From DASZBX01 sp035943635 (GTDB lineage Bacteria; Actinomycetota; Actinomycetes; Streptomycetales; Catenulisporaceae): a DNA stretch of 64,000 nucleotides. Location: the NCBI GenBank assembly GCA_035943635.1, contig DASZBX010000050.1:1-64000 (forward strand), written 5' to 3'. Both the position numbers and the translations under genes were made by a program. Below the pieces are notes generated by a model. The model did no database searches and was not told where the DNA came from. It saw only the letters and a list, made by a program, of their open reading frames with translations. Positions 46,164 through 55,120 of this stretch are shown piece by piece (the stretch's first letter is position 1; each line of letters begins with the position of its first letter).

Positions 46164-47261
46164 GTGACCGCACCCAGCCCCCTGCGCAGGATCGACGAGT
46201 TCCAGAAACGCCACGCCGCCTTGGGGTTCCCGCTGGCGGTCTGGAAGAAGTTCGGCGACGACCAGGCCGGGAACCTGGCCGCACTGATCGCCTACTACGG
46301 GTTCCTCTCCACCTTCCCGCTGCTGCTGGTGCTGGTCACCGTGCTCGGGATCGCGCTGCAGAACGACCCGCACCTGCAACAGCAGGTGCTCAACTCGGCG
46401 CTGACCGAGTTCCCGGTGATCGGCCCGCAGCTGAAGGGCAACGTGCACGCCCTCGGCCGCAGCGGCCTGGGCCTGGCGGTCGGCCTGATCGGCACCTTCC
46501 TCGGCGCGCGCGGCGTGGCCAACGCGATCCAGAACGCGATGAACCACCTCTGGGAGGTGCCCCGGCACAAGCGCCCGGGCTTCCCGTTCAACTGGCTGCG
46601 CAGCTTCGGCCTGATCGGGCTGATCGGCCTCGGCGTGATCGTGACCACCGGGCTGTCCGGGATCAGCACCTGGGGCAGCAGCTTCGGCTCCTGGACCCGG
46701 TTCGGCATCCTGGGCATCTCCCTGGTCCTGAACGTGCTGCTGTTCTGGCTCGGCCTGCGCCTGGCCACCGCGCCCGAGGTCTCCTTCCGGGACCTGCGGA
46801 TGGGCGCGGTGCTGGCCGCCGTGGTCTGGCAGGTGCTCCAGGCGCTCGGCGGGTACGTGGTCGCGCACGACCTGCGGCACGCCTCGTCCGTGTACGGCAC
46901 CTTCGGCCTGATCCTGGGCCTGATCGCCTGGCTCTACCTCCAGGCGCAGCTGACCCTCTACGCGGTCGAGGCCGACGTGGTGCGCCGCCGCGGACTGTGG
47001 CCGCGCAGCCTGTTCCCGCCGCCGCTGACCAAGGTGGACCGCGAGGCGTACACCGCGTATGCGAAGGCCGAGGCCCGCCACCCCGGGGTGCGGATCGAGA
47101 TGAGAGTGGACGACGAGGCCAAGGCGAAAGGCAAGGCCGAGCCCGATTCCGAGGCGGAGACCGAGGCGAAGCCCGAGCCGGGGACCGAGCCCGTCGCGGC
47201 GACCGTGCCGGAGCCGAAGCGAGAACGGGAGCGGGAGCAGGAGACCGAGCCGGTCGACTGA
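46164..47261 (+). CDS. YihY/BrkB-family membrane protein
   Basis: 365 residues from GTG 46164. The family core (residues 20-290) has six membrane helices with LAALIAYYGFLSTFPLLLVLVTVLG, FLGARGVANAIQNAMNHLW and YGTFGLILGLIAWLYLQAQLTLYAVEAD. A charged tail of ~75 residues (repeated Lys/Glu/Pro) ends the protein. The family was once called ribonuclease BN by mistake; its members are inner-membrane proteins of unknown function. It follows the kinase gene by 82 bases and may be read with it; a hairpin ends the unit. Confidence 0.9.
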   Translation: MTAPSPLRRIDEFQKRHAALGFPLAVWKKFGDDQAGNLAALIAYYGFLSTFPLLLVLVTVLGIALQNDPHLQQQVLNSALTEFPVIGPQLKGNVHALGRSGLGLAVGLIGTFLGARGVANAIQNAMNHLWEVPRHKRPGFPFNWLRSFGLIGLIGLGVIVTTGLSGISTWGSSFGSWTRFGILGISLVLNVLLFWLGLRLATAPEVSFRDLRMGAVLAAVVWQVLQALGGYVVAHDLRHASSVYGTFGLILGLIAWLYLQAQLTLYAVEADVVRRRGLWPRSLFPPPLTKVDREAYTAYAKAEARHPGVRIEMRVDDEAKAKGKAEPDSEAETEAKPEPGTEPVAATVPEPKREREREQETEPVD

Positions 47262-47280
47262 CCGACGCTCCGCCGACGCA

Positions 47281-47310
47281 AGAGCCCCGGCTGTCCGCAA
47301 CCGGGGCTCT
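47281..47310. terminator. Hairpin terminator
   Basis: AGAGCCCCGG pairs perfectly with CCGGGGCTCT across a 10-base loop, followed by TCTCTG. It lies between the convergent YihY-type and AI-2E-type genes. Confidence 0.85.
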
Positions 47311-47347
47311 TCTCTGTGCCAGTCTTCTGTACCGCCCGATGCACAGG

Positions 47348-48772
47348 TCAGACCGACACGATCGGCGGCCCGACCTCCTCCAAGGTCGGTTCCTCCCGTA
47401 TCCGGCGGATCTCGCCCATCACCGCCCACACGATCGACACCAGCGGCACCGCGACCACCGCGCCGAGGAACCCGGCCACGATCCCGCCGGAGATGACCGA
47501 CAACGCCACCGCCACCGGATGCAGCCGCACCGACCAGCCCATCACCAGCGGCTGGAGCACGTGCCCCTCGATCTGGCCGATCACCACGATCAGGATCAGC
47601 ACGATCACCGCCGCGGTCGGCCCGCGCCCGGCCAGCGCCACCACCGTGGCCACCGCCATCGCGATCGGCGACCCGGCCAGCGGGATGAAGCTGAGGAAGA
47701 ACTCCAGCACCGTCAACGGCAGCGCCAACGGCACCCCGATCACGTACAGCGAGATGCCGACCAGGACCGCGTTCGTGCCCGCGATGATGATCGTCCCGCG
47801 GGCGTATCCGGCGAAGGTCCGCCACGCCGCCCGGGCGCACTGGTCCCAGGCCGGCTGCGCGGTCTGCGGCAGCTGGTCCTGGAACCAGCGCCACATCCGC
47901 TCGCCCGAGTGCAGGAAGAAGATCGAACAGAACACTGACAGGGCCAGCACGGTGAAGATCTCCGCGACCTTGCCCGCCTCGTTCACCACCTGGTTGATCA
48001 GGGTGGCCTGGTGGGTCGAGATGAACGAGGTCAGCTTCTGCTGGAGCCCGGTCAGGTCGTTGGTGTGGATCCGGAACGGCGGGCCCTGCAGCCACTTCTG
48101 GATCCGGGCCAGGCCGCCGCGGAAGTCGTTGGTCAGCTCGGTGGAGTCGTCGGTGACCGTCACGCCCACGCCCCAGAACAGCGCGGCCAGCGCGGCCACC
48201 GAGCCGAGCAGGGTGATCAGCACGGCCAGCGACCTCGGCATGACCCGGCTGAGCAGCTTGACGCAGGGCCGCAGCAGGGAACTGAACACCAGCGCCAGGA
48301 ACAACGCGATGAAGACCAGCTCGAACCGCAGCAGGATCATGAAGACGACGTATATCGCGACGGCGACGATCAGCAGCCGCCACGCGTACGCGGCCGACAC
48401 CGCCAGCGGCCGCGGCACCGGGGGCACCAGCACCGCCTCGATCGGCTTGCGCGACCGGGACCCGCCGCGCATCGGCGCCGGGGCGCCGGCCGACCGCGGC
48501 CGGCTGCTGCCCGCGATCCGGACCCTGGTCCGGCCGACCGCCGCCCGGCTGCGGGCCGGGTCCCCGCCCGGCCCGCCCGCGCCGGTCCCGCCGGCCCGGT
48601 CGGTCCAGTCGGCCCGCGCCCTGGCGCCCCGGGAGCTGGCGGCCTGGTCCGACGGGCCCACCCCGCGGCCGGCCCGGGCCGCGCGGGCGGTCCGCAGCGC
48701 CCGCGAGGCGCGCTGCGCCGCCTGGCCCAGGGAGCCCGCCAGCCGCGCGGGGCCGGCCTGCTTGTCGTCCAC
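47348..48772 (-). CDS. AI-2E/PerM-family transporter
   Basis: 474 residues. An Arg/Ala/Gly-rich cytoplasmic N-terminus of ~125 residues, much longer than usual, precedes eight predicted membrane helices. Family sequence includes LRFELVFIALFLALVFSSLL, the extracytoplasmic domain after GVGVTVTDDS, FFLHSGERMWRWF, and the C-terminal IPLAGSPIAMAVATVVAL with IGQIEGHVLQPLVMG. Family members export AI-2 in E. coli or act as Na+/H+ antiporters elsewhere; the substrate here is not known. Confidence 0.88.
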   Translation of the reverse strand: MDDKQAGPARLAGSLGQAAQRASRALRTARAARAGRGVGPSDQAASSRGARARADWTDRAGGTGAGGPGGDPARSRAAVGRTRVRIAGSSRPRSAGAPAPMRGGSRSRKPIEAVLVPPVPRPLAVSAAYAWRLLIVAVAIYVVFMILLRFELVFIALFLALVFSSLLRPCVKLLSRVMPRSLAVLITLLGSVAALAALFWGVGVTVTDDSTELTNDFRGGLARIQKWLQGPPFRIHTNDLTGLQQKLTSFISTHQATLINQVVNEAGKVAEIFTVLALSVFCSIFFLHSGERMWRWFQDQLPQTAQPAWDQCARAAWRTFAGYARGTIIIAGTNAVLVGISLYVIGVPLALPLTVLEFFLSFIPLAGSPIAMAVATVVALAGRGPTAAVIVLILIVVIGQIEGHVLQPLVMGWSVRLHPVAVALSVISGGIVAGFLGAVVAVPLVSIVWAVMGEIRRIREEPTLEEVGPPIVSV

Positions 48773-49122
48773 GTCACCACCGCCTCAATCGTCCATCTGA
48801 CCGCGGCGCGCCACGCCCGGCCCGGCCGCGCTCCCGCGCCCGCACCGCGCCCGCTTCCGGCCGGAAACCGGCGATCCGGCCCGCGACGGCGCCGGCCCGC
48901 CCCCGGCCCACCCCCATACTGTCAGCTCGGCCGAGCCGCCGCGGGCGATAAATACGTTCGACGCGCCGCCCGGGCTCGGGCAAGCTGAGCCCTGCCGACG
49001 CGCCACCCGGCGCCACGCCCCCCGCGCCGCCGAGTCCAGGACTCCGGCGCGAATCCGCACCATGACATCGAGCCCGACCCGGACCGGGTCGGCGCCACCC
49101 CTGACCGGGAGAGGAGAACGGC
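48773..49122. other. Divergent intergenic region upstream of the Ro60 gene
   Basis: 350 bases between the AI-2E-type gene and the TROVE gene. Very GC-rich with many short self-complementary runs, plus one AT-richer point GATAAATACG (about 48947-48956) that may hold a promoter. The gene's ribosome binding site (GAGAGGAGAA) lies at the right end. Bacterial Ro genes often have a Y RNA gene next to them, and this is the only nearby space large enough, but I could not fold a convincing Y RNA by eye. Confidence 0.4.
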
Positions 49123-50733
49123 ATGTCCCGATTCAACACCGCGGCGGCGCACCCGACCGCGCTCAGCCCGATCAGGAGCCCGCGGCGCCCGGCCGGAGCC
49201 AACCACCAGGGCGGGACCGGCTACGACCGGGACCCGCGCAGCGAACTGTTCCTGCTGGCCGTCACCGACATGGTCGCCACGGACACCTTCTACGAGCGCG
49301 GCGAGGACCGCGACTCCCGGTTCGCGACGCTCGTGCACCAGGTCGCCGTGCAGGACCCCGGATGGCTCGGCCGGTTCATCCCGTGGCTGCGCACCGGCGC
49401 GAACATGCGGTCCGCCGCACTGGTCGCCGCCGCGGAGGCCGTCTCGGCCCGGCTCGAGGCCGGGCAGGCCGGCGGCAACCGGCAGCTGATCGACGCCGCC
49501 TGCCAGCGCGCCGACGAGCCCGGCGAACTGCTCGCGTACTGGACCTCCCAGCACGGCCGGACGATCCCGAAGCCGGTCAAGCGCGGCCTGGCCGACGCGG
49601 TCGCCCGGCTGTACACCGGCCGCGCCCTGCTCAAGTACGACACGCCGTCGCACGCCTACCGGTTCGGCGACGTGATCGAACTCGTCCACCCGAGCCCGAG
49701 CCCGGGCAAGCCATGGCAGGGCGCGCTGTTCGAGTACGCCCTGACCCGGCGCCACCACCCGGACGCGGCCGAGCCCCCGGCCGCGGACCGGACCCTGTCC
49801 GCGAACCGGCGGCTGCTCGACCTGCCCGCCGCGGACCGCCGGGCGGTGCTGCGCGAGCCGGACGCGGCCGAGCGGCTCGCCGCGGCCGGCTTCACCTGGG
49901 AGGCGCTGGCCGGCTGGCTCGGCGGCCCGATGGACGCCGAGGCCTGGTCCGCGGTGATCCCGTCGATGGGCGTGTTCGCGCTGCTGCGCAACCTGCGCAA
50001 CTTCGACCAGGCGGCAGTGCCGGACCAGGTCGCGGCCGGGGTCGCGGCCCGGCTGGCCGACCCGGCCGAGATCTCCCGGTCCCGGATCCTGCCGCTGCGG
50101 TTCCTCTCGGCCTGCCGGACGGCCCCGTCGCTGCGCTGGTCCTATCCGCTGGAGCAGGCGCTGGGCCACTCGCTGGCGAACATCCCGGCGCTCGGCGGCC
50201 GGACCCTGATCCTGGTGGACACCAGTGGCAGCATGAACTGCGGATTCAGCAAGGACGGCACCCTGATGCGCTGGGACGCGGCGGCCCTGTTCGGCATCGC
50301 GCTCGGCTCCCGGTGCGCGCGGGCGGACGTGGTGTCGTTCTCCAGCGTCTCGTACGACCGTCCGGGCAGCCCGGCGCTGAAGAGGTTCCCGCTGACCCCC
50401 GGCGAGTCGGTGCTGCGCGCCCTGGCGACGTGGCAGTCCGGCGGCTGGTTCCTCGGCCACGGCACGGACACCGTGGGGGCGCTGAAGTCGACGTTCGCCG
50501 GGCACGACCGGGTGGTGATCGTGACCGACGAGCAGGCCGCCTACAGCGCGACCGAGGTGTCCGACGCGATCCCGGCCAACGTGCCGATGTACACCTGGAA
50601 CCTGGCCGGGTACGCGAAGGGCCACACGCCGTCCGGAAGCGCCCACCGGCACACCTTCGGCGGACTGACCGACCAGGCCTTCGGCATGATCCCGCTGCTC
50701 GAGGCGGGCCGGGACGGACAGTGGCCGTTCTGA
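49123..50733 (+). CDS. TROVE-domain protein, bacterial Ro60 (Rsr-like)
   Basis: 536 residues, ATG with GGAGA upstream. Residues ~25-350 are the helical-repeat TROVE ring: RDPRSELFLLAVTDMVATDTFY, DPGWLGRFIPWLRTGANMRSAAL and PSMGVFALLRNLRNFDQAAV. The C-terminal VWA domain (~350-536) has an intact MIDAS: LVDTSGSM (Asp at about 365), Thr in HGTDTVGALK, and Asp in VIVTDEQ. Ro proteins bind Y RNAs and misfolded RNA and in bacteria link to exoribonucleases or RtcB during stress. No rtcB or nuclease gene is nearby. Monocistronic. Confidence 0.93.
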   Translation: MSRFNTAAAHPTALSPIRSPRRPAGANHQGGTGYDRDPRSELFLLAVTDMVATDTFYERGEDRDSRFATLVHQVAVQDPGWLGRFIPWLRTGANMRSAALVAAAEAVSARLEAGQAGGNRQLIDAACQRADEPGELLAYWTSQHGRTIPKPVKRGLADAVARLYTGRALLKYDTPSHAYRFGDVIELVHPSPSPGKPWQGALFEYALTRRHHPDAAEPPAADRTLSANRRLLDLPAADRRAVLREPDAAERLAAAGFTWEALAGWLGGPMDAEAWSAVIPSMGVFALLRNLRNFDQAAVPDQVAAGVAARLADPAEISRSRILPLRFLSACRTAPSLRWSYPLEQALGHSLANIPALGGRTLILVDTSGSMNCGFSKDGTLMRWDAAALFGIALGSRCARADVVSFSSVSYDRPGSPALKRFPLTPGESVLRALATWQSGGWFLGHGTDTVGALKSTFAGHDRVVIVTDEQAAYSATEVSDAIPANVPMYTWNLAGYAKGHTPSGSAHRHTFGGLTDQAFGMIPLLEAGRDGQWPF

Positions 50734-50744
50734 GCCGCGCTCTC

Positions 50745-50780
50745 GGGGAGGGCGCTGACCGTCAGGTCAGCGCCCTCCCC
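50745..50780. terminator. Very strong hairpin terminator
   Basis: Perfect 16-bp stem GGGGAGGGCGCTGACC with a four-base loop (GTCA), 12 bases after the Ro60 stop codon. Confidence 0.9.
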
Positions 50781-51001
50781 TGGATGATCTCGACCAGTAC
50801 GGCAGTCCCGAGAGCTCGCTCGCCGCGGCGGTGTGGGCGTCGGCCGGATCAGTCGCCTCGGAACTCCCGGGCTTACCGGATGCCGCGCCCGCTGCGCAGG
50901 ACAGCTCGTCGGCCGCATCCTCGCGCTCGGCATCCGGCTCGTCTTCGGTCTTCGGCGGTGCGCTCATGGCGGCGTTCGCGTTCATGCCCGGCACAACGAG
51001 G

Positions 51002-51190
51002 CTACGGCCCGGGCGTCACTGCCGCCGTGGGCACCCGCAGGTCGTACCGGCCGACCGGCGGCGGCCCGGACTCGGCCCGCCACCGGCCCGGCTCCCGCCC
51101 GGACAGGTCGAGGCCCGGCTGCGCGGCCATCGAGTCGGCGTACTCCAGGAAGTCCGCGGTGAACCAGTCCTCGGCCGTCGTCTCGTCCAT
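51002..51190 (-). CDS. Small acidic hypothetical protein (62 aa)
   Basis: Start ATG at 51190 with AAGGAG six bases upstream, better than the in-frame start ten codons earlier. The N-terminus DETTAEDWFTADFLEYADSMA is acidic and probably helical; the rest is Pro/Gly-rich, ending AVTPGP. No Cys, signal peptide or known motif. A further low-complexity frame follows at 50767-50967 without a ribosome binding site and is not called. Family unknown. Confidence 0.6.
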   Translation of the reverse strand: MDETTAEDWFTADFLEYADSMAAQPGLDLSGREPGRWRAESGPPPVGRYDLRVPTAAVTPGP

Positions 51191-51448
51191 CGTCTGCTCC
51201 TTCTGCTGCGCGCTCGGCACCGGGGATCGGAGTAAAGGTGATGGTCATACAAATCACCCTTACCCCTCTCACCTGCCCGTTCGGCAGTGAAAGCGCACCG
51301 GCCGAAAGAGTGGTCTACGACTTGACAAGCCCCAACCGGCGCAGCCGGGCCCCCGCGGTCGGCCGAATGGCGGGCAACGGGACCCGGGCGGGCCCGTCCG
51401 TGCGCGCCCACCCGGCCGCGCGGCCGGTTTGCCATGATAATCCCCCGT

Positions 51449-51829
51449 ATGAGCATGCTGGAGAGGGTGAAAACAGCCTTGCAGGGCCCCGAGCCGACGC
51501 CCGTGCGCAGCGGGCTGGGCCTCGGCCTGGCGACCGACCGGATCATGGTGACCGAGCCGCGGGCCGGCGCCGTCTGGACCTGCGGCGAGCCGGCCGCGAT
51601 CGGCTGGGCGGTGACCGGCGCGGCCGACTACCCGGTCCGGCTGACCCTGGTCCGGATCAACGGGGTCCTGGCCGAGGACGTCGCGGTCCTCGCCGGCGGG
51701 GTGGACCCGGCGTTGCTGAGCGTCACGGTGACCGTCCCGCAGGTGGACCCCGGCGCCGACTACGCCGTGTTCCTCAGCTCGGCCGACCCGGCCGGCGTCT
51801 ACAGCCCGACCATCCGCATCCGCGCCTGA
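51449..51829 (+). CDS. Small Ig-like (Kre9/KNH-like) domain protein
   Basis: 126 residues from ATG 51449 (an upstream in-frame ATG at 51434 is possible; neither has a good ribosome binding site). After a short helical start (MLERVKTAL), residues ~30-125 follow the pattern of Kre9/KNH-type immunoglobulin-like domains: VTEPRAGAVWTCGEPAAIGW, PVRLTLVRIN, then VPQVDPGADYAVFLSS and YSPTIRI. Such domains are usually extracellular, yet no signal peptide is present. Function unknown; the family link is by pattern only. Confidence 0.55.
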   Translation: MSMLERVKTALQGPEPTPVRSGLGLGLATDRIMVTEPRAGAVWTCGEPAAIGWAVTGAADYPVRLTLVRINGVLAEDVAVLAGGVDPALLSVTVTVPQVDPGADYAVFLSSADPAGVYSPTIRIRA

Positions 51830-51880
51830 ACCGCAAATCAGCAATCTGAGTCGGGTGGACGGCCGCGGAGACGGCCGTAG

Positions 51881-51917
51881 CCGGCGAGATCGGCCATCAC
51901 CACACCGATCTCGCCGG
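51881..51917. terminator. Hairpin terminator
   Basis: Perfect 13-bp stem CCGGCGAGATCGG with an 11-base loop, between the Ig-like gene and the convergent ABC exporter. A second, imperfect stem (CCGCCGAAA/TTTTCGGCGG, about 51938-51972) lies closer to the exporter's end. Confidence 0.8.
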
Positions 51918-52007
51918 CCGCCATCCGGTCCGGCTACCGCCGAAAGCGCCCGCCTGGTGCGTTTTCGGCGGTCCGAGGGACCGAATCCTTCCGGTGGCGG
52001 TAGTCGA

Positions 52008-52877
52008 CTACCCGCCCACCGACTGATAGAAGCGTACTGACTTGTACCAGATCGCCTTCGCCGCCAGGAACATCAGCAACCCGACCAACGGCGACGCGAC
52101 GGTCAGCCACTGCGGCACCCCGCTGGTCGAGACCCGCCCGGTGATCACCGAGGCCGGGAAGAACGCGATGAACGCGAGCGGGATGACGAACGTGAGCGTG
52201 TCGCGCACCGTCCCGGGCAGGAAGCTGAGCGGATAGTTGCCGAAGGACGAGAGCGTGTCGTCCGCCCACGAGGCCCACGTCTGCACGCCGGTGAACCGGA
52301 ACGCGCCCATGGACAGCAGGGTCTGCAGCGCGGCCTCGGCGAACATCCCGCCGATGATCCCGATCACCACATAGGCGCCCTTCACCAGCGTCCAGTCCAT
52401 GTGCAACCGGGACAGCGCGATCGCGAAGATCCCGAAGCCCGCGATCAGATCGCCGATGGCGTTGACGTTGAACTGCCACAGCAGCACCTGCCGGTACAAG
52501 GGCAACGGCCGCATCAGGAACCCGTCGATCCGCCCCTCCTGCACGGCCAGCGACAACCGCGAGACGTTCGAGAAGAGCACCACGTAGATACTGTGCGAGA
52601 GCAACCGCATCGCAGCCACCAGCAGCACGCCGCCCTGGGTCCAGCCGCCGAGCCCGGGGAAGCGCAGCAGCACGACCCCGGCGAACAGGATCATCGCGGA
52701 CTGCCAGATCAGCCCGAAGACGAGTCCGAGCACGAACTCACCCCGGTACTCCATCCTGGCCTTGAAGTTCAGCTTGGTGATCCGCAGGGCCAGCCGCCAC
52801 TGCGCCTGCCAGGCGCGCGGCCCGCGGCCGAAGTGCAGATCCAGCGGGGTCGACGGATCCGTCGTCATGTCAGTCAT
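52008..52877 (-). CDS. ABC-2 family exporter permease (second subunit)
   Basis: 289 residues from ATG 52877 (another ATG lies three codons in). It has six predicted membrane helices; features of the ABC2_membrane_6-like group include KLNFKARMEYRGEFVLGLVFGLIWQ near residue 35, VQEGRIDGFLMRPLPLYRQVL in the cytoplasmic loop, and the terminal AAKAIWYKSVRFYQSVGG. It follows the first permease by six bases and forms the exporter's membrane part with it. The operon ends with the hairpins at 51881-51972. Confidence 0.88.
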   Translation of the reverse strand: MTDMTTDPSTPLDLHFGRGPRAWQAQWRLALRITKLNFKARMEYRGEFVLGLVFGLIWQSAMILFAGVVLLRFPGLGGWTQGGVLLVAAMRLLSHSIYVVLFSNVSRLSLAVQEGRIDGFLMRPLPLYRQVLLWQFNVNAIGDLIAGFGIFAIALSRLHMDWTLVKGAYVVIGIIGGMFAEAALQTLLSMGAFRFTGVQTWASWADDTLSSFGNYPLSFLPGTVRDTLTFVIPLAFIAFFPASVITGRVSTSGVPQWLTVASPLVGLLMFLAAKAIWYKSVRFYQSVGG

Positions 52878-52882
52878 CTTTC

Positions 52883-53761
52883 TCAGCCGCCCAACACGGT
52901 GATCCGGGCGCCGGCGCGCCGCCAGACGAGGGTCAGCACGACGGCCAGCACGCCGATCCAGGCCGCCTGGACCGCGAGGTCCTGGCCCAGCCGGCTGACC
53001 GGGATGCGCCCGATGTACAGCGACAGCGGCACGTTCAGCGTGCTCTGGAACGGCAGCCACTCGTCGGTCGAGATGAACCAGGACGGGAAGAACCACAGCG
53101 GCACCAGCGCCCCGGCCAGCACGTTCTGCAGGATGCCGTAGACGATGACCAGCTGGTAGTTCACCACGGTCCAGAAACAGGCCAGGTCGATCAGCTGCTG
53201 GAGGTAGTACAGGATCACCAGGCCCAGGACGAGCGTCGCGGCCGCCGCCAGACCGGCCGCGAGGCTGGCCGGCGCCTGGATCAGCCCGGTGGTCAACGCC
53301 ACCGTGTACGCCAGGGCGCCCCAGCAGCCGCCGTAGAGCAGGTCCCCGCTGGTCCGGATGCAGTAGTAGCGCCGCGGCGAGACCGGGCGCAGGAACCAGT
53401 ACACGATGGTTCCCTCCAGCATGTGCTGCACCAGCATGTCCCGCGAGGCCCACCGGTTGACCACCCGGAACGACTGGTAGAACACGCCCAGCATCGCGTA
53501 TGTGGTGGCCTCGCGCACGTTCATCCCGGCGCTCGTCGCCGTGTTCTTATACAGCGAGCGCCACAGCCAGTAGGTCAGACTCGCCCGGGCCAGCAGCATG
53601 AACAACGCCGACCCGACCCGCCCCCATTGGTAGAACTCTGACAACGGCGTGACCCGCGCGGCCCGCCAGGCCGATCTGGACTGGCCCCGGACCTGCCCGA
53701 ACAGGCGGCCGGCCGAGTCCGTGGCCGCGGCCGGCGGCGGTAGTTCCAGCGCCGCGCTCAT
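52883..53761 (-). CDS. ABC-2 family exporter permease (first subunit)
   Basis: 292 residues. ATG 53761 overlaps the ATPase stop (ATGA). Six membrane helices are predicted. VQHMLEGTIVYWFLRPVSPRRYY matches the loop of its partner permease (GRIDGFLMRPLPLYRQ), showing that the two are paralogous. The exported helix end FFPSWFISTDEWLPFQSTLNVPLSLYIG is typical of the group. Substrate unknown; drug, lipid or peptide export are all possible. Confidence 0.88.
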   Translation of the reverse strand: MSAALELPPPAAATDSAGRLFGQVRGQSRSAWRAARVTPLSEFYQWGRVGSALFMLLARASLTYWLWRSLYKNTATSAGMNVREATTYAMLGVFYQSFRVVNRWASRDMLVQHMLEGTIVYWFLRPVSPRRYYCIRTSGDLLYGGCWGALAYTVALTTGLIQAPASLAAGLAAAATLVLGLVILYYLQQLIDLACFWTVVNYQLVIVYGILQNVLAGALVPLWFFPSWFISTDEWLPFQSTLNVPLSLYIGRIPVSRLGQDLAVQAAWIGVLAVVLTLVWRRAGARITVLGG

Positions 53762-54846
53762 CGGGCCCCCACCGGATTCGCTTCGCCCTGCTCGTATTCC
53801 GCGGCCGCTTCGCCCGGCCCGGCCGGCCCGCGGTCCCCGTCCCGACCGCCGCGCGCGGACGGTATCTCAGCGGCCTTCAACCGTGCCTTCAGCTCCGCCT
53901 CCGCGCTCGCCTCGGCGGCCGCCTGCGCCGGTTCGAGGCCGGCCACGGGCATGCCCGTGGCCGCGATCGCCGCCGCCGTGGCCGCGGTCTCAGCACGCTG
54001 CGACTCGAACACGAACCGCATGATGTCTTCCAGGTCCGTGGTCTGGTCCCCGCCGCTCTCGTGGTGCCGCACCCGCAGGGTCTCGAGGTCGCCGTCGTAG
54101 ACGATCCGGCCCTGGTCGATCAGCACCGCGCGCTCGGCCAGCCGTTCGACCTCGGTCATGTCGTGGGTGGTGAGCACGACCGTCCGGCCGCGCTGCTCGA
54201 CCTGGTCGCGCAGGAAGTTGCGGACCTGCTCCTTGACCACGACGTCCATGCCGATCGTCGGTTCGTCCAGGTACAGCACGGCCGGGTCGTGGATCAGCGC
54301 GGCGGCCAGGTCGCAGCGCACCCGCTGGCCGAGCGAGAGCTGCCGGGCCCGGGTGTCCCAGAACGAGGACAGCTCCAGGATCCGGTCGAACTCGGCGATC
54401 CGGGCCCGGAAGTCGGCCGCGCTGATCCCGTGGATGTCGCGCAGCACGTTCAGCGAGTCCCGGGCCGGCAGGTCCCACCACAGCTGGGAGCGCTGGCCGA
54501 AGACCGCGCCGACCTTGCGGCTGTTGGCGATCCGGTCCGAGTGCGGGACCATCCCGTTGACCAGCACCCGCCCGCTGCTCGGGGTGAGGATGCCGGTGAG
54601 CATCTTGATCGTGGTGGACTTGCCCGCGCCGTTCGGCCCGAGGAAGGCCACCAGCTCGCCGGGCTCGACCCGGAAGGAGACCGCGTCCACGGCGGTCTTC
54701 GCGACCCGTTGCGGATTGACCACCGAGCGTACGGCCGAGAAACGGCCGGACCGGCGCACGGTGCTGTAGAAGACCTTGGTCAGCGACTCGGCCACGATGG
54801 TACCGGCGGCCGCCGCCCCGCGGGTCTGTGACGTGTTCGTCGTCAT
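53758..54846 (-). CDS. ABC-2 exporter ATP-binding protein
   Basis: 362 residues. Walker A GPNGAGKST (~92-100), Q-loop FGQRSQLWWD, Walker B AVLYLDEP and switch His in LTTHD. The signature motif is LSLGQR in place of the common LSGGQ, usual in this exporter subfamily. An N-terminal extension and a ~100-residue Ala/Glu-rich C-terminal tail flank the core. The three overlapping genes form a complete exporter with two different permeases. Promoter expected in 54847-54960. Confidence 0.92.
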   Translation of the reverse strand: MTTNTSQTRGAAAAGTIVAESLTKVFYSTVRRSGRFSAVRSVVNPQRVAKTAVDAVSFRVEPGELVAFLGPNGAGKSTTIKMLTGILTPSSGRVLVNGMVPHSDRIANSRKVGAVFGQRSQLWWDLPARDSLNVLRDIHGISAADFRARIAEFDRILELSSFWDTRARQLSLGQRVRCDLAAALIHDPAVLYLDEPTIGMDVVVKEQVRNFLRDQVEQRGRTVVLTTHDMTEVERLAERAVLIDQGRIVYDGDLETLRVRHHESGGDQTTDLEDIMRFVFESQRAETAATAAAIAATGMPVAGLEPAQAAAEASAEAELKARLKAAEIPSARGGRDGDRGPAGPGEAAAEYEQGEANPVGAR

Positions 54847-55120
54847 GCTGCCTTCCCCTGGCTCTCGGTCCGGGCGGCCAAGGATGGAACACCGCCCGGA
54901 AACATCATGAAGGGTCCCTTCCTATTAAGGCAAGCGGTTTTTCTCGGGACGTCGGCGAACGGTCGGTGAACTGCGCTTTCGTCGCGCACAGCGGGCGAGC
55001 GGGCCCGGAGCCTAGACCGGGCGGCGCAACGCGATGAGCACCCCGGGGCCCGGCGTCGCAGACTGGGGTCCGGCAGTCGAAGGCCGCGAGCGGGCGGCCG
55101 GATCAGTGAGGGAGGAACGG

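Noticed and set aside
48955..48963. GTTCGACGC, resembling a tRNA T-loop
   Set aside because: Flanking bases cannot form the five-base T stem, so neither a tRNA nor a tRNA-like Y RNA module is supported here.
50767..50994. Small minus-strand frame downstream of the 62-residue protein
   Set aside because: No ribosome binding site, low complexity, and its end lies inside the Ro60 terminator hairpin.
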